This document shows, in pieces, positions 1 to 7,034 of a DNA stretch of 8,292 nt (its first letter is position 1; the number at the start of each line of letters is the position of its first letter). Below the pieces are notes generated by a model. The model saw only the letters and a program-made list of their open reading frames with translations, ran no database searches and was not told where the DNA came from. The stretch is from the NCBI GenBank assembly GCA_015485015.1, contig WFUK01000152.1, positions 1-8,292 of the forward strand, written 5' to 3'. This DNA comes from Paracoccaceae bacterium (lineage in GTDB: Bacteria; Pseudomonadota; Alphaproteobacteria; Rhodobacterales; Rhodobacteraceae). The position numbers and the translations under genes were made by a program.

Positions 1-81
1 ATCTATATCTCGTTGTTATTGCTCATTTAATAGTTTTTCATTCTTTTTTCGTGCATTTCTGGAAATATTTTTTATTATAAG

Positions 82-95
82 GAAAACCAGTTTTC
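82..95. promoter_or_regulatory. Candidate IclR-type operator (14-bp palindrome)
   Basis: GAAAAC-CA-GTTTTC is a perfect inverted repeat with 6-bp arms and a 2-bp centre, ending just before the ribosome-binding site of the IclR-family gene at 105. IclR-family regulators bind short palindromes of this size and often control their own promoter; the E. coli IclR box (TGGAAATNATTTCCA) has a similar A-run/T-run layout. A second partial match, TGGAAAT, begins at 60. The sequence TATTAT at 73-78 could be a -10 element, which would put the palindrome on the transcription start, but no clear -35 is visible. Palindrome: seen. Operator role: inferred. Confidence 0.4.
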
Positions 96-100
96 GGAGG
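96..100 (+). promoter_or_regulatory. Ribosome-binding site of the IclR-family gene
   Basis: GGAGG is a near-perfect Shine-Dalgarno sequence, four bases upstream of the ATG at 105. The spacing is a little short but workable. It fixes the start of the IclR-family gene, since no other ATG in frame has a comparable site before the DNA-binding domain begins. Confidence 0.7.
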
Positions 101-104
101 CTCC

Positions 105-920
105 ATGACAGTCGAATTCGCTGATAAGCCCAAGCGCGGCCGCCCGCGCAGTTCCACCTCGGCCTCGGTCGCGCAGCCGGTGCAGGCGCTGGATCGAGGG
201 CTGACCATTCTGGCCGCCCTCGCCAAGCATCGCAGCGCCGCCCTTAGCGCACTGGCGCGGCAGGTTGAAATGCCCCCCTCCACGGTGCATCGCTTTCTGG
301 CCACGCTGCAAACCCACGGCTTTGCCGATTTTGATGGTCAAACGCAGGAATGGTCGGTCGGGATCGGCGCATTTCGGGTCGGCAACACCTATTTGCGGCG
401 CTCAAACCTCGTGGAGGCCGCCCAGGCCCCGATGCGCAGCTTGATGGAGCAAACCGGCGAGACCGCCAATCTCGGCATCGCCGATCAGGGCTTTATCGTG
501 TTCATTTCGCAGATCGAAACCCAGAATCCGATTCGCGCCATGTTTCAGGCGGGGGCGCGCAGCCCGATGCACGCCTCGGGCATTGGCAAAGCCATGCTGG
601 CCTATTTGAGCGCCGCCAATGTCGAGCAAGCCTTGCGCGCCAATGGCCAGCCCAGCTTCACCCCGCAAACCCTGACCACCCCCGAATCCCTGCATCAGGA
701 TCTGGTGCGCAGCCAAGCGCGCGGCTGGTCTTTTGATAATGAGGAGCGCCATACCGGCATGTGCTGCATCGCCGCGCCGATCTTTGATCGCGAAGGGCAA
801 CCGGTGGCTGGCGTTTCCGTATCCGGCCCCGCCGCGCGCTTCACCCGCGAAATGATCGCCAGCACCGGCCCTCTCGTGCAGCAAACCGCAGCCGAGATCA
901 CCGCCATTACGGGCGCTTGA
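105..920 (+). CDS. bhcR: IclR-family transcriptional regulator, probably BhcR
   Basis: Encodes 271 aa, a usual IclR-family length. A basic N-terminal tail with an AT-hook-like KRGRPR (about residues 10-15) precedes a winged helix-turn-helix domain (about 26-80, with PPSTVHRFLATL as the recognition region). The C-terminal effector domain (about 95-268) holds MHASGIGKA (155-163), DNEER (211-215), Cys221 and VSVSGP (237-242). These Asp, Cys and Ser positions match, as I recall, the glyoxylate-binding set of E. coli AllR. The overall pattern (GETANL, SQIET..PIRA, GWSFD.EER) is that of BhcR, the glyoxylate-sensing regulator of the beta-hydroxyaspartate cycle in Paracoccus and relatives. BhcR normally sits divergent from bhcABCD, which would lie left of this window and cannot be seen. 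IclR family membership is near certain; the BhcR assignment is recognition from memory. Another glyoxylate or aromatic-acid responsive IclR protein is the alternative. Confidence 0.85.
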   Translation: MTVEFADKPKRGRPRSSTSASVAQPVQALDRGLTILAALAKHRSAALSALARQVEMPPSTVHRFLATLQTHGFADFDGQTQEWSVGIGAFRVGNTYLRRSNLVEAAQAPMRSLMEQTGETANLGIADQGFIVFISQIETQNPIRAMFQAGARSPMHASGIGKAMLAYLSAANVEQALRANGQPSFTPQTLTTPESLHQDLVRSQARGWSFDNEERHTGMCCIAAPIFDREGQPVAGVSVSGPAARFTREMIASTGPLVQQTAAEITAITGA

Positions 921-966
921 ATAGCGAGGGCTTGACGCCGCGCGGCCTTCCCCTTTACCAGAAAGC

Positions 967-3408
967 ATGAGCGCGCCCCTTCCCATAGAGCCGATCCTGC
1001 CAGAGCTGCTTTTGGCGCTCTGCGATAAAGGCTGCGCCGTGTTGCAAGCGCCACCGGGGGCGGGCAAAACCACCCGCGTGCCGCTTTACCTGCTGGAAAA
1101 CGATTTCTGCCAAGGTCGCATTTTGATGCTGGAGCCACGCCGCGTCGCCACCCGCGCCGCCGCCGAGCGCCTCGCACAAGGGCTGGGGGAAAGCGTGGGT
1201 CAAACGGTCGGCTACCGGATGCGGGGCGAGAGCAAGGTCTCGAAAGCCAGCCGGATCGAGGTGGTGACCGAAGGCATATTAACCCGCATGATCCAGTCTG
1301 ATCCCGAGCTTTCCGGCGTCGGCTGTGTGATCTTTGATGAATTCCACGAGCGCTCGCTGCATGCCGATCTGGGCTTGGCGCTCTGCCTTGAAGCCCGCGA
1401 GGCGCTGCGCGAGGATCTGGCGATCCTGGTGATGTCCGCCACGCTGGACGCCGCGCCGGTGGCGGAAATGATCGGCGCGCCGGTGATCACCGCCATGGGC
1501 CGCAGTTTCGAGGTAGAAATCCGCCACCTGCCCCGCCCGATGGGCAAGGCGCGGTTTGAGCCAGCCATGGCGGCGCTGATCGAGCAAGCCTTGCGCGAAA
1601 CCGAGGGCGGGGTGCTGGCCTTCCTGCCGGGAGCGGGCGAGATCCACCGTGTTTCCGGCCTGATAAAGCCGCAAAAAGGCCTTGAAATCATGCCGCTTTA
1701 TGGCGCGCTGCCCTTTGCCGAACAGCGGCGGGTATTGGCCCCGCTCAAGGCTGGGCGCAAGCTGGTATTGGCCACCTCGATTGCCGAAACCTCGCTCACC
1801 ATTCCCGATATTCGGGTGGTGGTGGATGGCGGCAAGGCCCGCCGCGCGGCTTTTGATGCCAATGCCGGCATGCAGCGCCTGATCACCACGCGGGTAAGCC
1901 GCGCCGAGGCCACACAGCGCGCGGGCCGTGCAGGGCGGGTGGCCAAAGGCGTGGCCTATAAGCTGTGGTCGGCGGGCGAAGAAGGGGCGTTGCGCGCTTT
2001 TGCCCCCGCTGAAATCGAGGCCACAGACCTGAGCGCGCTGGTGCTGGAACTGGCGCAATGGGGGGTGAGCGACCCCGCCGATTTGCATTTTCTGACCCCG
2101 CCCCCTGCGGGTGCTTTCAAGGCGGCGCAATCCCTGCTCACCACCCTTGGCGCGTTGAAAAACCAGCGGATCACCGAGCATGGCAAGGCGCTGGCGGCGC
2201 TGCCGCTGCACCCTCGGCTCGGGCAAATGCTGCTGCGGGCGGGGGGCGATCAGGCGGCCCTGCTCGCCGCGCTGTTGGAGGCCCGCGACCCGCTATCGGG
2301 CGCGCCGGTGGATTTGGCCCTGCGGATCAGCGCCTTGCAAAACGAGCGCAAGTTTCGCGATCGGCACCCATACCGGCTAGATAGTCGCGCGCTGAAATCC
2401 ATCCGGCAAGAGGCCAGGCGCTTCAAAAAACCACTAAAGCAGGAAGCCTCGCTCGGGGCGCTGTTATCGCTGGCTTATCCGGACCGGATCGGCAAGCTGC
2501 GCGCGGGCGGCAAGGGGCGGTATTTGCTGTCGGGCGGCAAGGGCGCAACCATGCCGGAGGGCGAAAGCTTGGCTACGCCCCTGATCGTGGCGGCGGATCT
2601 GGATGGCGATCTGCGCGAGGCCAAAATCCGGCTGGCGGCCAGCCTGAATGAAAGCGAGCTGCGGCGCTGGCACGGGGATAATCTGCAAGATCTGCCCCTA
2701 TGCGAATGGTCCAAGCGCGAGCGCATGGTGGTGGCCCGCCAGCAGGTGCGGCTCGGTGCGATTGCGCTGGAGGACCGCCGCTGGCAGGACCCGCCCGAGG
2801 CGGCGGTGGCCGCAGCCATCACCGAGGGCATTCGCGATATGGGGCTGGCCTGCCTGAACTGGAGCCGCGAAGCGCGCTATCTGGTGGCGCGGGTGGAATG
2901 GCTGCGGGCCAAAGGCGAGGCGCTGCCCGCGATGGACGACGAAGCCTTGATGCAGGATCTGGAAAGCTGGCTCACGCCCTATCTGGGCCGCTGCAAAAAC
3001 CGCAGCGATCTGGGCAAGCTCGACCTGCGCCAGCCCTTATTGGCGCGGCTGGGCTGGGAGGGGCAGCAGGTGCTGGATAAGCTGGTGCCGGAAACCATCA
3101 CGGCACCAACCGGCACCAAATTGCCGATAGATTATAGCAGCGAGCCGCCGATGGTTTCGGTGCGGCTGCAAGAGATGTTCGGGCTGAATATTCATCCGAC
3201 GGTGGGACCGGATCACCTGCCGCTGTTGATCGAGCTGCTCTCCCCCGCCCGCCGACCGGTGCAAACCACCGCTGATCTGCCGAATTTCTGGAAGACATCC
3301 TATAGCGATGTGCGCAAGGATATGCGCGGGCGATACCCGCGCCATCCATGGCCCGAAGACCCGTGGGCCGCGCCGCCCACCCGGCGGGTTAAACCGCGCG
3401 GCAGCTAA
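967..3408 (+). CDS. hrpB: ATP-dependent RNA helicase HrpB (DEAH-box)
   Basis: Encodes 813 aa, the normal length for HrpB, a superfamily 2 DExH helicase presumed to act on RNA in the cytoplasm; its cellular role is poorly defined. All core motifs are visible: Walker A GAGKTT (31-36), motif Ia EPRRVATR (56-63), motif II as DEFH (124-127) rather than DEAH, as is usual in HrpB, motif III SAT (157-159), motif V with TSIAETSLTI (270-279) and motif VI QRAGRAGR (317-324). The helicase-associated region follows, then the HrpB-specific C-terminus ending in RPVQTTADLPNFW..SY.DVRKDMRGRYPRHPWPEDP, the family's tail signature. The ATG at 967 gives the family N-terminus (LPIEPILPELL), though its Shine-Dalgarno is weak. 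It lies 46 nt after the IclR gene with no obvious terminator between, so read-through is possible. There is no sign of frameshift or truncation. Confidence 0.96.
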   Translation: MSAPLPIEPILPELLLALCDKGCAVLQAPPGAGKTTRVPLYLLENDFCQGRILMLEPRRVATRAAAERLAQGLGESVGQTVGYRMRGESKVSKASRIEVVTEGILTRMIQSDPELSGVGCVIFDEFHERSLHADLGLALCLEAREALREDLAILVMSATLDAAPVAEMIGAPVITAMGRSFEVEIRHLPRPMGKARFEPAMAALIEQALRETEGGVLAFLPGAGEIHRVSGLIKPQKGLEIMPLYGALPFAEQRRVLAPLKAGRKLVLATSIAETSLTIPDIRVVVDGGKARRAAFDANAGMQRLITTRVSRAEATQRAGRAGRVAKGVAYKLWSAGEEGALRAFAPAEIEATDLSALVLELAQWGVSDPADLHFLTPPPAGAFKAAQSLLTTLGALKNQRITEHGKALAALPLHPRLGQMLLRAGGDQAALLAALLEARDPLSGAPVDLALRISALQNERKFRDRHPYRLDSRALKSIRQEARRFKKPLKQEASLGALLSLAYPDRIGKLRAGGKGRYLLSGGKGATMPEGESLATPLIVAADLDGDLREAKIRLAASLNESELRRWHGDNLQDLPLCEWSKRERMVVARQQVRLGAIALEDRRWQDPPEAAVAAAITEGIRDMGLACLNWSREARYLVARVEWLRAKGEALPAMDDEALMQDLESWLTPYLGRCKNRSDLGKLDLRQPLLARLGWEGQQVLDKLVPETITAPTGTKLPIDYSSEPPMVSVRLQEMFGLNIHPTVGPDHLPLLIELLSPARRPVQTTADLPNFWKTSYSDVRKDMRGRYPRHPWPEDPWAAPPTRRVKPRGS

Positions 3409-3411
3409 AGG

Positions 3412-3924
3412 TTATTTGGGCGGTTCGTCATCGATATCCATATTTTTGATCTCGGCACCGCGCTCGGTCAGCATAACGCTGATGATATCGGCCATCTGCT
3501 TGCCCGCCGGCCGCCCCGTGGCCCCGCCCACACCGATGTTTTTCCCAAAAGCCCACCACAGCCCCGGCGCCCAGCCGCGCTGCACCGGCGTTTTGGTCTG
3601 GATCAAAAAGCCGGCCGATGGGCGAAAGGCAAAAAAGCCGCGATCGACCTTGCGGATATCTTCAAAGCCGCAGAATTTGCGGCCATGGCTATCAAAAAGC
3701 CCCTCGGTGGTGAGGATCAGCGCGCTGGTGGTCGCGAGCCAAAACCGCCACGCGAACCACAAAAGACCAAATCCGGTGAGCGCCAAAATGGCCGCCGAGA
3801 CGGTGGTGATCCCCGAGCCTGTGGCCACGATATAAAGCAAAAACAGGCCAAGCCCTCCTTGCATCGCCAACCCGATATTTCGGCGGACGGACGAGACTTC
3901 CAATCGGGCTAATTCGCGGGCCAT
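3412..3924 (-). CDS. Conserved-type membrane protein of unknown function with PH-like domain
   Basis: I do not recognise a named family. The 170-aa product begins with a short cytoplasmic amphipathic stretch (MARELARLEVSSVRRN). Two hydrophobic helices follow (about 18-35 and 42-63) as a hairpin, then a soluble domain (about 65-155) rich in beta-strand patterns (ALILTTEGLFDSHGRKFCGFEDIRKVDRGFFAF) and ending in an acidic tail (DIDDEPPK). This layout of two TM helices followed by a small beta domain is that of bacterial PH-like membrane proteins; that is inference. The ATG at 3924 has AGGA seven bases upstream on its strand. It is divergent from glmS across 170 nt and tail to tail with hrpB (3 nt between stops). 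GC-rich codon use like its neighbours supports a real gene. Confidence 0.8.
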   Translation of the reverse strand: MARELARLEVSSVRRNIGLAMQGGLGLFLLYIVATGSGITTVSAAILALTGFGLLWFAWRFWLATTSALILTTEGLFDSHGRKFCGFEDIRKVDRGFFAFRPSAGFLIQTKTPVQRGWAPGLWWAFGKNIGVGGATGRPAGKQMADIISVMLTERGAEIKNMDIDDEPPK

Positions 3925-4094
3925 GGTTATTTCCTATCTAGATTTCTGTGGCTTTATGCCGCAAAGCCCGCGCCTGCGAAAGCACAAATATGCTTCACGG
4001 ATTGTGTCAGGGATATTTCAGGGCCAAGATCGGTGTTGAAATAGCCGCAAGCTTCAAGCACAAACAATCGAGAGCAGAAAAAAGGACACATAAA
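3925..4094. promoter_or_regulatory. Divergent promoter region between membrane protein gene and glmS
   Basis: This 170-nt interval must hold the promoters for both flanking genes, which point away from it. The glmS reading frame stays open through most of it (from an ATG at 3948), but that stretch looks non-coding. I cannot place -35/-10 boxes with confidence. A weak hairpin (AAGCA-CAAATA-TGCTT) lies around 3980-3995. I see no glmS ribozyme-like element, which is in any case typical of Firmicutes. Confidence 0.5.
4082..4086 (+). promoter_or_regulatory. Ribosome-binding site that fixes the glmS start
   Basis: AAGGA lies eight bases upstream of the ATG at 4095. It selects this ATG over the in-frame ATG at 3948, 49 codons further upstream. 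The choice also follows from enzyme chemistry: the catalytic cysteine must be residue 2, exposed after removal of the initiator methionine. Confidence 0.8.
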
Positions 4095-5918
4095 ATGTGC
4101 GGTATTATCGGAATTCTGGGCAAAGCAAACACCACCCCTTTATTGGTCGAGGCGCTGACGCGGCTGGAATATCGGGGCTATGACAGCGCCGGTGTGGCCC
4201 TGATCACCGATGCCGGGCTGGAAACGCGGCGCGCCGTTGGCAAGCTTTCGGCGCTGGAGGCCGCGCTGGAAGCGGCTCCGGTTAGCGGCCATAGCGGCAT
4301 TGGCCACACCCGCTGGGCCACCCATGGTGCCCCGACCAAAGCCAACGCCCACCCGCATATGGCGGGGCCGGTGGCGGTGGTGCATAACGGGATTATCGAG
4401 AATTTCCAGCCGCTGCGCGATGAGCTATTGGCCAAAGGCCGCGTGTTTACTTCCGAGACCGATAGCGAGGTCGTGGCCCAGCTCTGCGCCGAATATATCG
4501 AGCAGGGTCTTTCGCCGCAAGACGCGGTAAAGGCTTGTTTATCCCGCTTTACCGGCGCTTTTGCGCTGGCGTTTCTGTTTGATGGTGAAGCGGATTTGAT
4601 GATCGCGGCGCGGCGCGGTTCACCCCTGGCGATTGGCCATGGCGATGGCGAGATGTTTATCGGTTCCGACGCGCTGGCGCTGGCGCCGTTTACCAACCGG
4701 ATCACCTATCTTGAAGAAGGCGACTGGGCGGTATTGACCCGCGAAAGCCATCAGGTTTTCGATGCGCTCGGCAATGCGGTGTCGCGCGCCGAGGTGGTGG
4801 TGAATATGGATGCGATGCAGGTGGATAAAGGCAATCATCGGCATTTTATGACCAAAGAAATTTTCGAGCAGCCCTCGGTGATGGCGCTGGCGCTTTCGCA
4901 TTATCTTTCGCCGGATCACAGCCGCATTCAGGTGCCCGAAGGCGCGCCGGATTTCACCCGCTTTGATCGCCTCGTTCTGGTTGCTTGCGGCACGGCATAT
5001 TATGCCTGCCATGTGGCGAAATACTGGTTTGAGCAGGTGGCGCGGCTGCCGGTGGAGATCGATGTCGCTTCTGAATTTCGCTATCGCGCGCCGCCAATTG
5101 GCCCGCGTGACGCGGTGATTCTCGTCAGCCAATCGGGCGAAACCGCCGATACCCTCGCCGCGCTGCGCTATGTAAAGGGCAAGGCGGGGCAGGTAATTGC
5201 CGTGGTCAATGCCGCCGAAAGCTCGATCGCGCGCGAGGCTGATTTGGCGCTGCCGATCAAGGCGGGGATCGAGGTCTCGGTCGCTTCCTCCAAGGCGTTC
5301 ACCTGCCAGCTAACGGTATTTGCCAGCCTTGCCATTCTGGCCGCCCGCCAGCGCGGCGAGCTGGATCAGGCCGGTGAAAAAGCCCTGATCGAGCAACTGG
5401 TGCGCACCCCGCAATTGCTGGATGCCGCCTTGCAACAGGAACCACAAATGGCCAGCGTGGCGCGCGAGCTGGCGCGGGCGCGGGATATTTTATTCCTTGG
5501 GCGCGGGCCGCTATTTCCGCTGGCCATGGAAGGGGCGTTGAAGCTCAAGGAGCTGAGCTATATCCATGCCGAGGGCTATGCCAGCGGGGAGCTGAAGCAC
5601 GGGCCGATTGCGCTGATTGATGAAAAAGTGCCGGTGATCTGCTTTGCGCCGGTGGATGATCTTTTTGATAAGACCGTCAGCAATATGCAGGAGGTAATGG
5701 CGCGCGGCGGCAAGGTGCTGCTGATCAGCGATGCCGAGGGGATTGAGCGCGCGCGCGAAGGCACATGGGAAACGCTGGAAATGCCGAGCTGCGATCCCTT
5801 TGTTGCGCCGATCCTCTATGCGATTCCGGCGCAGCTTTTGGCCTATCATACCGCGATTGAAAAAGGCACCGATGTGGATCAGCCGCGCAATCTGGCGAAA
5901 TCCGTTACCGTGGAATAG
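4095..5918 (+). CDS. glmS: Glutamine-fructose-6-phosphate aminotransferase (isomerizing), GlmS
   Basis: Encodes 607 aa (E. coli GlmS is 609). The cytoplasmic enzyme makes glucosamine 6-phosphate from fructose 6-phosphate and glutamine, the entry step to UDP-GlcNAc for peptidoglycan and lipopolysaccharide. The N-terminal class II glutaminase domain (about 1-240) starts MCGIIG with nucleophile Cys2 and shows YRGYDSAG (26-33), HTRWATHG (71-78), NGIIEN (98-103) and SETDSE (120-125). A linker with KEIFEQP (254-260) leads to two SIS isomerase domains with CGT (298-300), SQSGET (345-350), SSKAFT (398-403) and the catalytic stretch ELSYIHAEGYASGELKHGP (486-504). The C-terminus DQPRNLAKSVTVE is the family hallmark. 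Every expected catalytic motif is present. It is divergent from the 3412-3924 gene and tail to tail with cobO (8 nt between stops). glmU, a frequent neighbour in some relatives, is not next to it here. Confidence 0.98.
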   Translation: MCGIIGILGKANTTPLLVEALTRLEYRGYDSAGVALITDAGLETRRAVGKLSALEAALEAAPVSGHSGIGHTRWATHGAPTKANAHPHMAGPVAVVHNGIIENFQPLRDELLAKGRVFTSETDSEVVAQLCAEYIEQGLSPQDAVKACLSRFTGAFALAFLFDGEADLMIAARRGSPLAIGHGDGEMFIGSDALALAPFTNRITYLEEGDWAVLTRESHQVFDALGNAVSRAEVVVNMDAMQVDKGNHRHFMTKEIFEQPSVMALALSHYLSPDHSRIQVPEGAPDFTRFDRLVLVACGTAYYACHVAKYWFEQVARLPVEIDVASEFRYRAPPIGPRDAVILVSQSGETADTLAALRYVKGKAGQVIAVVNAAESSIAREADLALPIKAGIEVSVASSKAFTCQLTVFASLAILAARQRGELDQAGEKALIEQLVRTPQLLDAALQQEPQMASVARELARARDILFLGRGPLFPLAMEGALKLKELSYIHAEGYASGELKHGPIALIDEKVPVICFAPVDDLFDKTVSNMQEVMARGGKVLLISDAEGIERAREGTWETLEMPSCDPFVAPILYAIPAQLLAYHTAIEKGTDVDQPRNLAKSVTVE

Positions 5919-5926
5919 CTTGGGGA

Positions 5927-6535
5927 CTAGAATTCCACACCTTCTTGCGCCTTGATGCCCGAGCGGAACGGATGCTTGAGCAGCTCCATTTCCGTGGCGA
6001 GATCGGCGATTTCCAGCAGCTCCGGCTTGGCGTTTCGTCCGGTCAGCACCACATGGGTCATCGCCGGTTTTTCCTCGCTCAAAAAGCGCACCACCTCGGC
6101 GATATCAAGATAATCATAGCGGATGGCGATGTTGATCTCGTCCAGCAATACCATCTGGTTGCGCTCGTCCAGAATCAGCGCTTTGGCCTTTTCCCATGCC
6201 GCCTGCGCCATTTCTATGTCTCTGGATTTATCCTGGGTTTCCCACGTAAACCCCTCGCCCATGGCATAAAACGGGCAGATATCGGAAAACCGCTCGGTGA
6301 TCAGCTTTTTCTCGCCGCTCTGCATGCCGCCTTTGATGAATTGCACCACCGCACAAGGCCGCCCCCAAGCGATATGCCGGAATATCATGCCAAACGCCGC
6401 CGAGGATTTTCCCTTGCCCTTGCCGGTATGCACAATCACCAGCCCCTTATCGGCGGTTTTGGAGGCCATGATTTTATCCCGTGCGGCCTTCTTTTTGGCC
6501 ATCTTCATATTGTGCCGGTCAAAGTCTTCACTCAT
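5927..6535 (-). CDS. cobO: Corrinoid adenosyltransferase CobO (BtuR/CobA type)
   Basis: Encodes 202 aa, the usual length. The enzyme transfers the adenosyl group of ATP to the cobalt of reduced corrinoids, such as cob(I)yrinic acid a,c-diamide in the aerobic cobalamin pathway. Visible are the N-terminal ATP-lid-like segment (RHN.KMAKKKAARDKIM), the P-loop HTGKGKGKSSAAFG (36-49), the GEGFTWETQD stretch (93-102), LLDEINIAIRY (130-140), LTGRNA (164-169) and the conserved tail KHPF..GIKAQEGVEF (188-202). The ATG at 6535 is chosen because AGGAG lies seven bases upstream and the family N-terminus begins there; an upstream in-frame extension to 6670 looks non-coding. cobN, on the same strand, ends about 1.4 kb upstream, so the two are not directly adjacent. 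No cobalamin riboswitch is recognisable upstream. Confidence 0.96.
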   Translation of the reverse strand: MSEDFDRHNMKMAKKKAARDKIMASKTADKGLVIVHTGKGKGKSSAAFGMIFRHIAWGRPCAVVQFIKGGMQSGEKKLITERFSDICPFYAMGEGFTWETQDKSRDIEMAQAAWEKAKALILDERNQMVLLDEINIAIRYDYLDIAEVVRFLSEEKPAMTHVVLTGRNAKPELLEIADLATEMELLKHPFRSGIKAQEGVEF

Positions 6536-6542
6536 TGCGTTT

Positions 6543-6547
6543 CTCCT
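6543..6547 (-). promoter_or_regulatory. Ribosome-binding site that fixes the cobO start
   Basis: On the minus strand this reads AGGAG, seven bases before the ATG at 6535. It supports that start over the ATG at 6670, which would add 45 residues of hydrophobic, non-family sequence. Confidence 0.8.
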
Positions 6548-6651
6548 GCTGCTTTCCCTGCAATCAAACACAAAGTGAAAGATAAGGTAAGACGTTTTTA
6601 TGCCGAGCTTAGCAAATACCCCTGCAATTGCCACTAACCATAAGCACCTCA

Positions 6652-6661
6652 ATCGATAGAC
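6652..6661 (+). repeat. Left arm of 10-bp inverted repeat
   Basis: ATCGATAGAC, exactly the reverse complement of 6973-6982. The core CGATAGAC occurs again in direct orientation at 6784-6791. There is no obvious target-site duplication outside the arms, and the ATCGAT part is self-complementary, which makes a chance match easier. Confidence 0.35.
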
Positions 6662-6972
6662 TGTTTGCAAGCTCGCAAATTTGAGGAAATCTAGGATGTA
6701 TCTTTGTTGTGATTTGGGCGGTGCAACTGCCGATTGGCGGGATGATCAGGAAAACTCCAAGATAGCGCATGAGTAATCCACTCCGATAGACGAGAGCCGC
6801 GATTTTTTCCAAAGGCTAGAGCCGGTGATGAAGGCGCAAGGGTCATCGCTCACCCCCGAATTTTCAAATCCGCACAAGCCAATCATAAAGCGGCGGGACC
6901 GTTAATAACTTCCGACAGGAAATCAGGATATTCACCGCCAGCGTATTGCCTATTATCATTGTGGTTTTTTCC

Positions 6973-6982
6973 GTCTATCGAT
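6973..6982 (-). repeat. Right arm of 10-bp inverted repeat
   Basis: GTCTATCGAT, the reverse complement of 6652-6661. The arms bound a 331-nt interval lying wholly within the gene-free stretch. This could be a decayed short mobile element, a pair of regulator sites or coincidence. Confidence 0.35.
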
Positions 6983-7034
6983 ACATTACCCAAAATCGAT
7001 AAATTTTTCTGCACCTGTTAGATTGAGAATCCCG

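Larger units (their letters stand above)
6548..7034. other. AT-rich gene-free stretch between cobO and the PhnA-like gene
   Basis: These roughly 490 nt must contain the promoters of cobO (leftward) and of the PhnA-like gene (rightward). No reading frame here has convincing codon use or recognisable protein similarity. The longest with a plausible ribosome-binding site is a 51-codon frame on the minus strand (6691-6846). The stretch is bracketed by a 10-bp inverted repeat (6652-6661 and 6973-6982). Two ATCGATA copies 18 bp apart (6977 and 6995) lie just upstream of the PhnA-like gene. I found no tRNA, riboswitch consensus or transposase remnant. It may be decayed inserted DNA, but that is inference. 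Confidence 0.6.

Noticed and set aside
402..1073. Long minus-strand frame across the IclR gene and hrpB start
   Set aside because: It is antisense to two well-supported genes, has no similarity to a known family, and is of the kind expected in GC-rich DNA.
1279..2226. 315-codon minus-strand frame inside hrpB
   Set aside because: It is an antisense shadow of the conserved helicase domain with a composition (many Arg, His, Gln) typical of shadow frames.
3948..4094. A 49-residue N-terminal extension of GlmS from an upstream in-frame ATG
   Set aside because: GlmS needs Cys as residue 2 for its glutaminase activity, the ATG at 4095 has its own ribosome-binding site, and the extension has no family similarity.
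3925..4094. glmS ribozyme in the glmS leader
   Set aside because: That ribozyme is known mainly from Firmicutes and I see none of its core pattern in this leader.
6536..6670. A 45-residue N-terminal extension of CobO
   Set aside because: AGGAG precedes the ATG at 6535, the family N-terminus starts there, and the extra residues look like translated intergenic DNA.
6609..6812. A 67-codon hydrophobic frame on the minus strand
   Set aside because: There is no good ribosome-binding site and no recognisable family, its codon use is unlike real genes here, and it overlaps the cobO leader.
6820..6900. tRNA or tRNA fragment suggested by a TTCAAATCC-like string
   Set aside because: The flanking bases do not form a T-arm stem, and no acceptor or anticodon stems are present.
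6536..7034. Cobalamin riboswitch upstream of cobO
   Set aside because: I could not find the conserved B12-box sequence or the expected helices on the minus strand. A covariance-model search would settle it.
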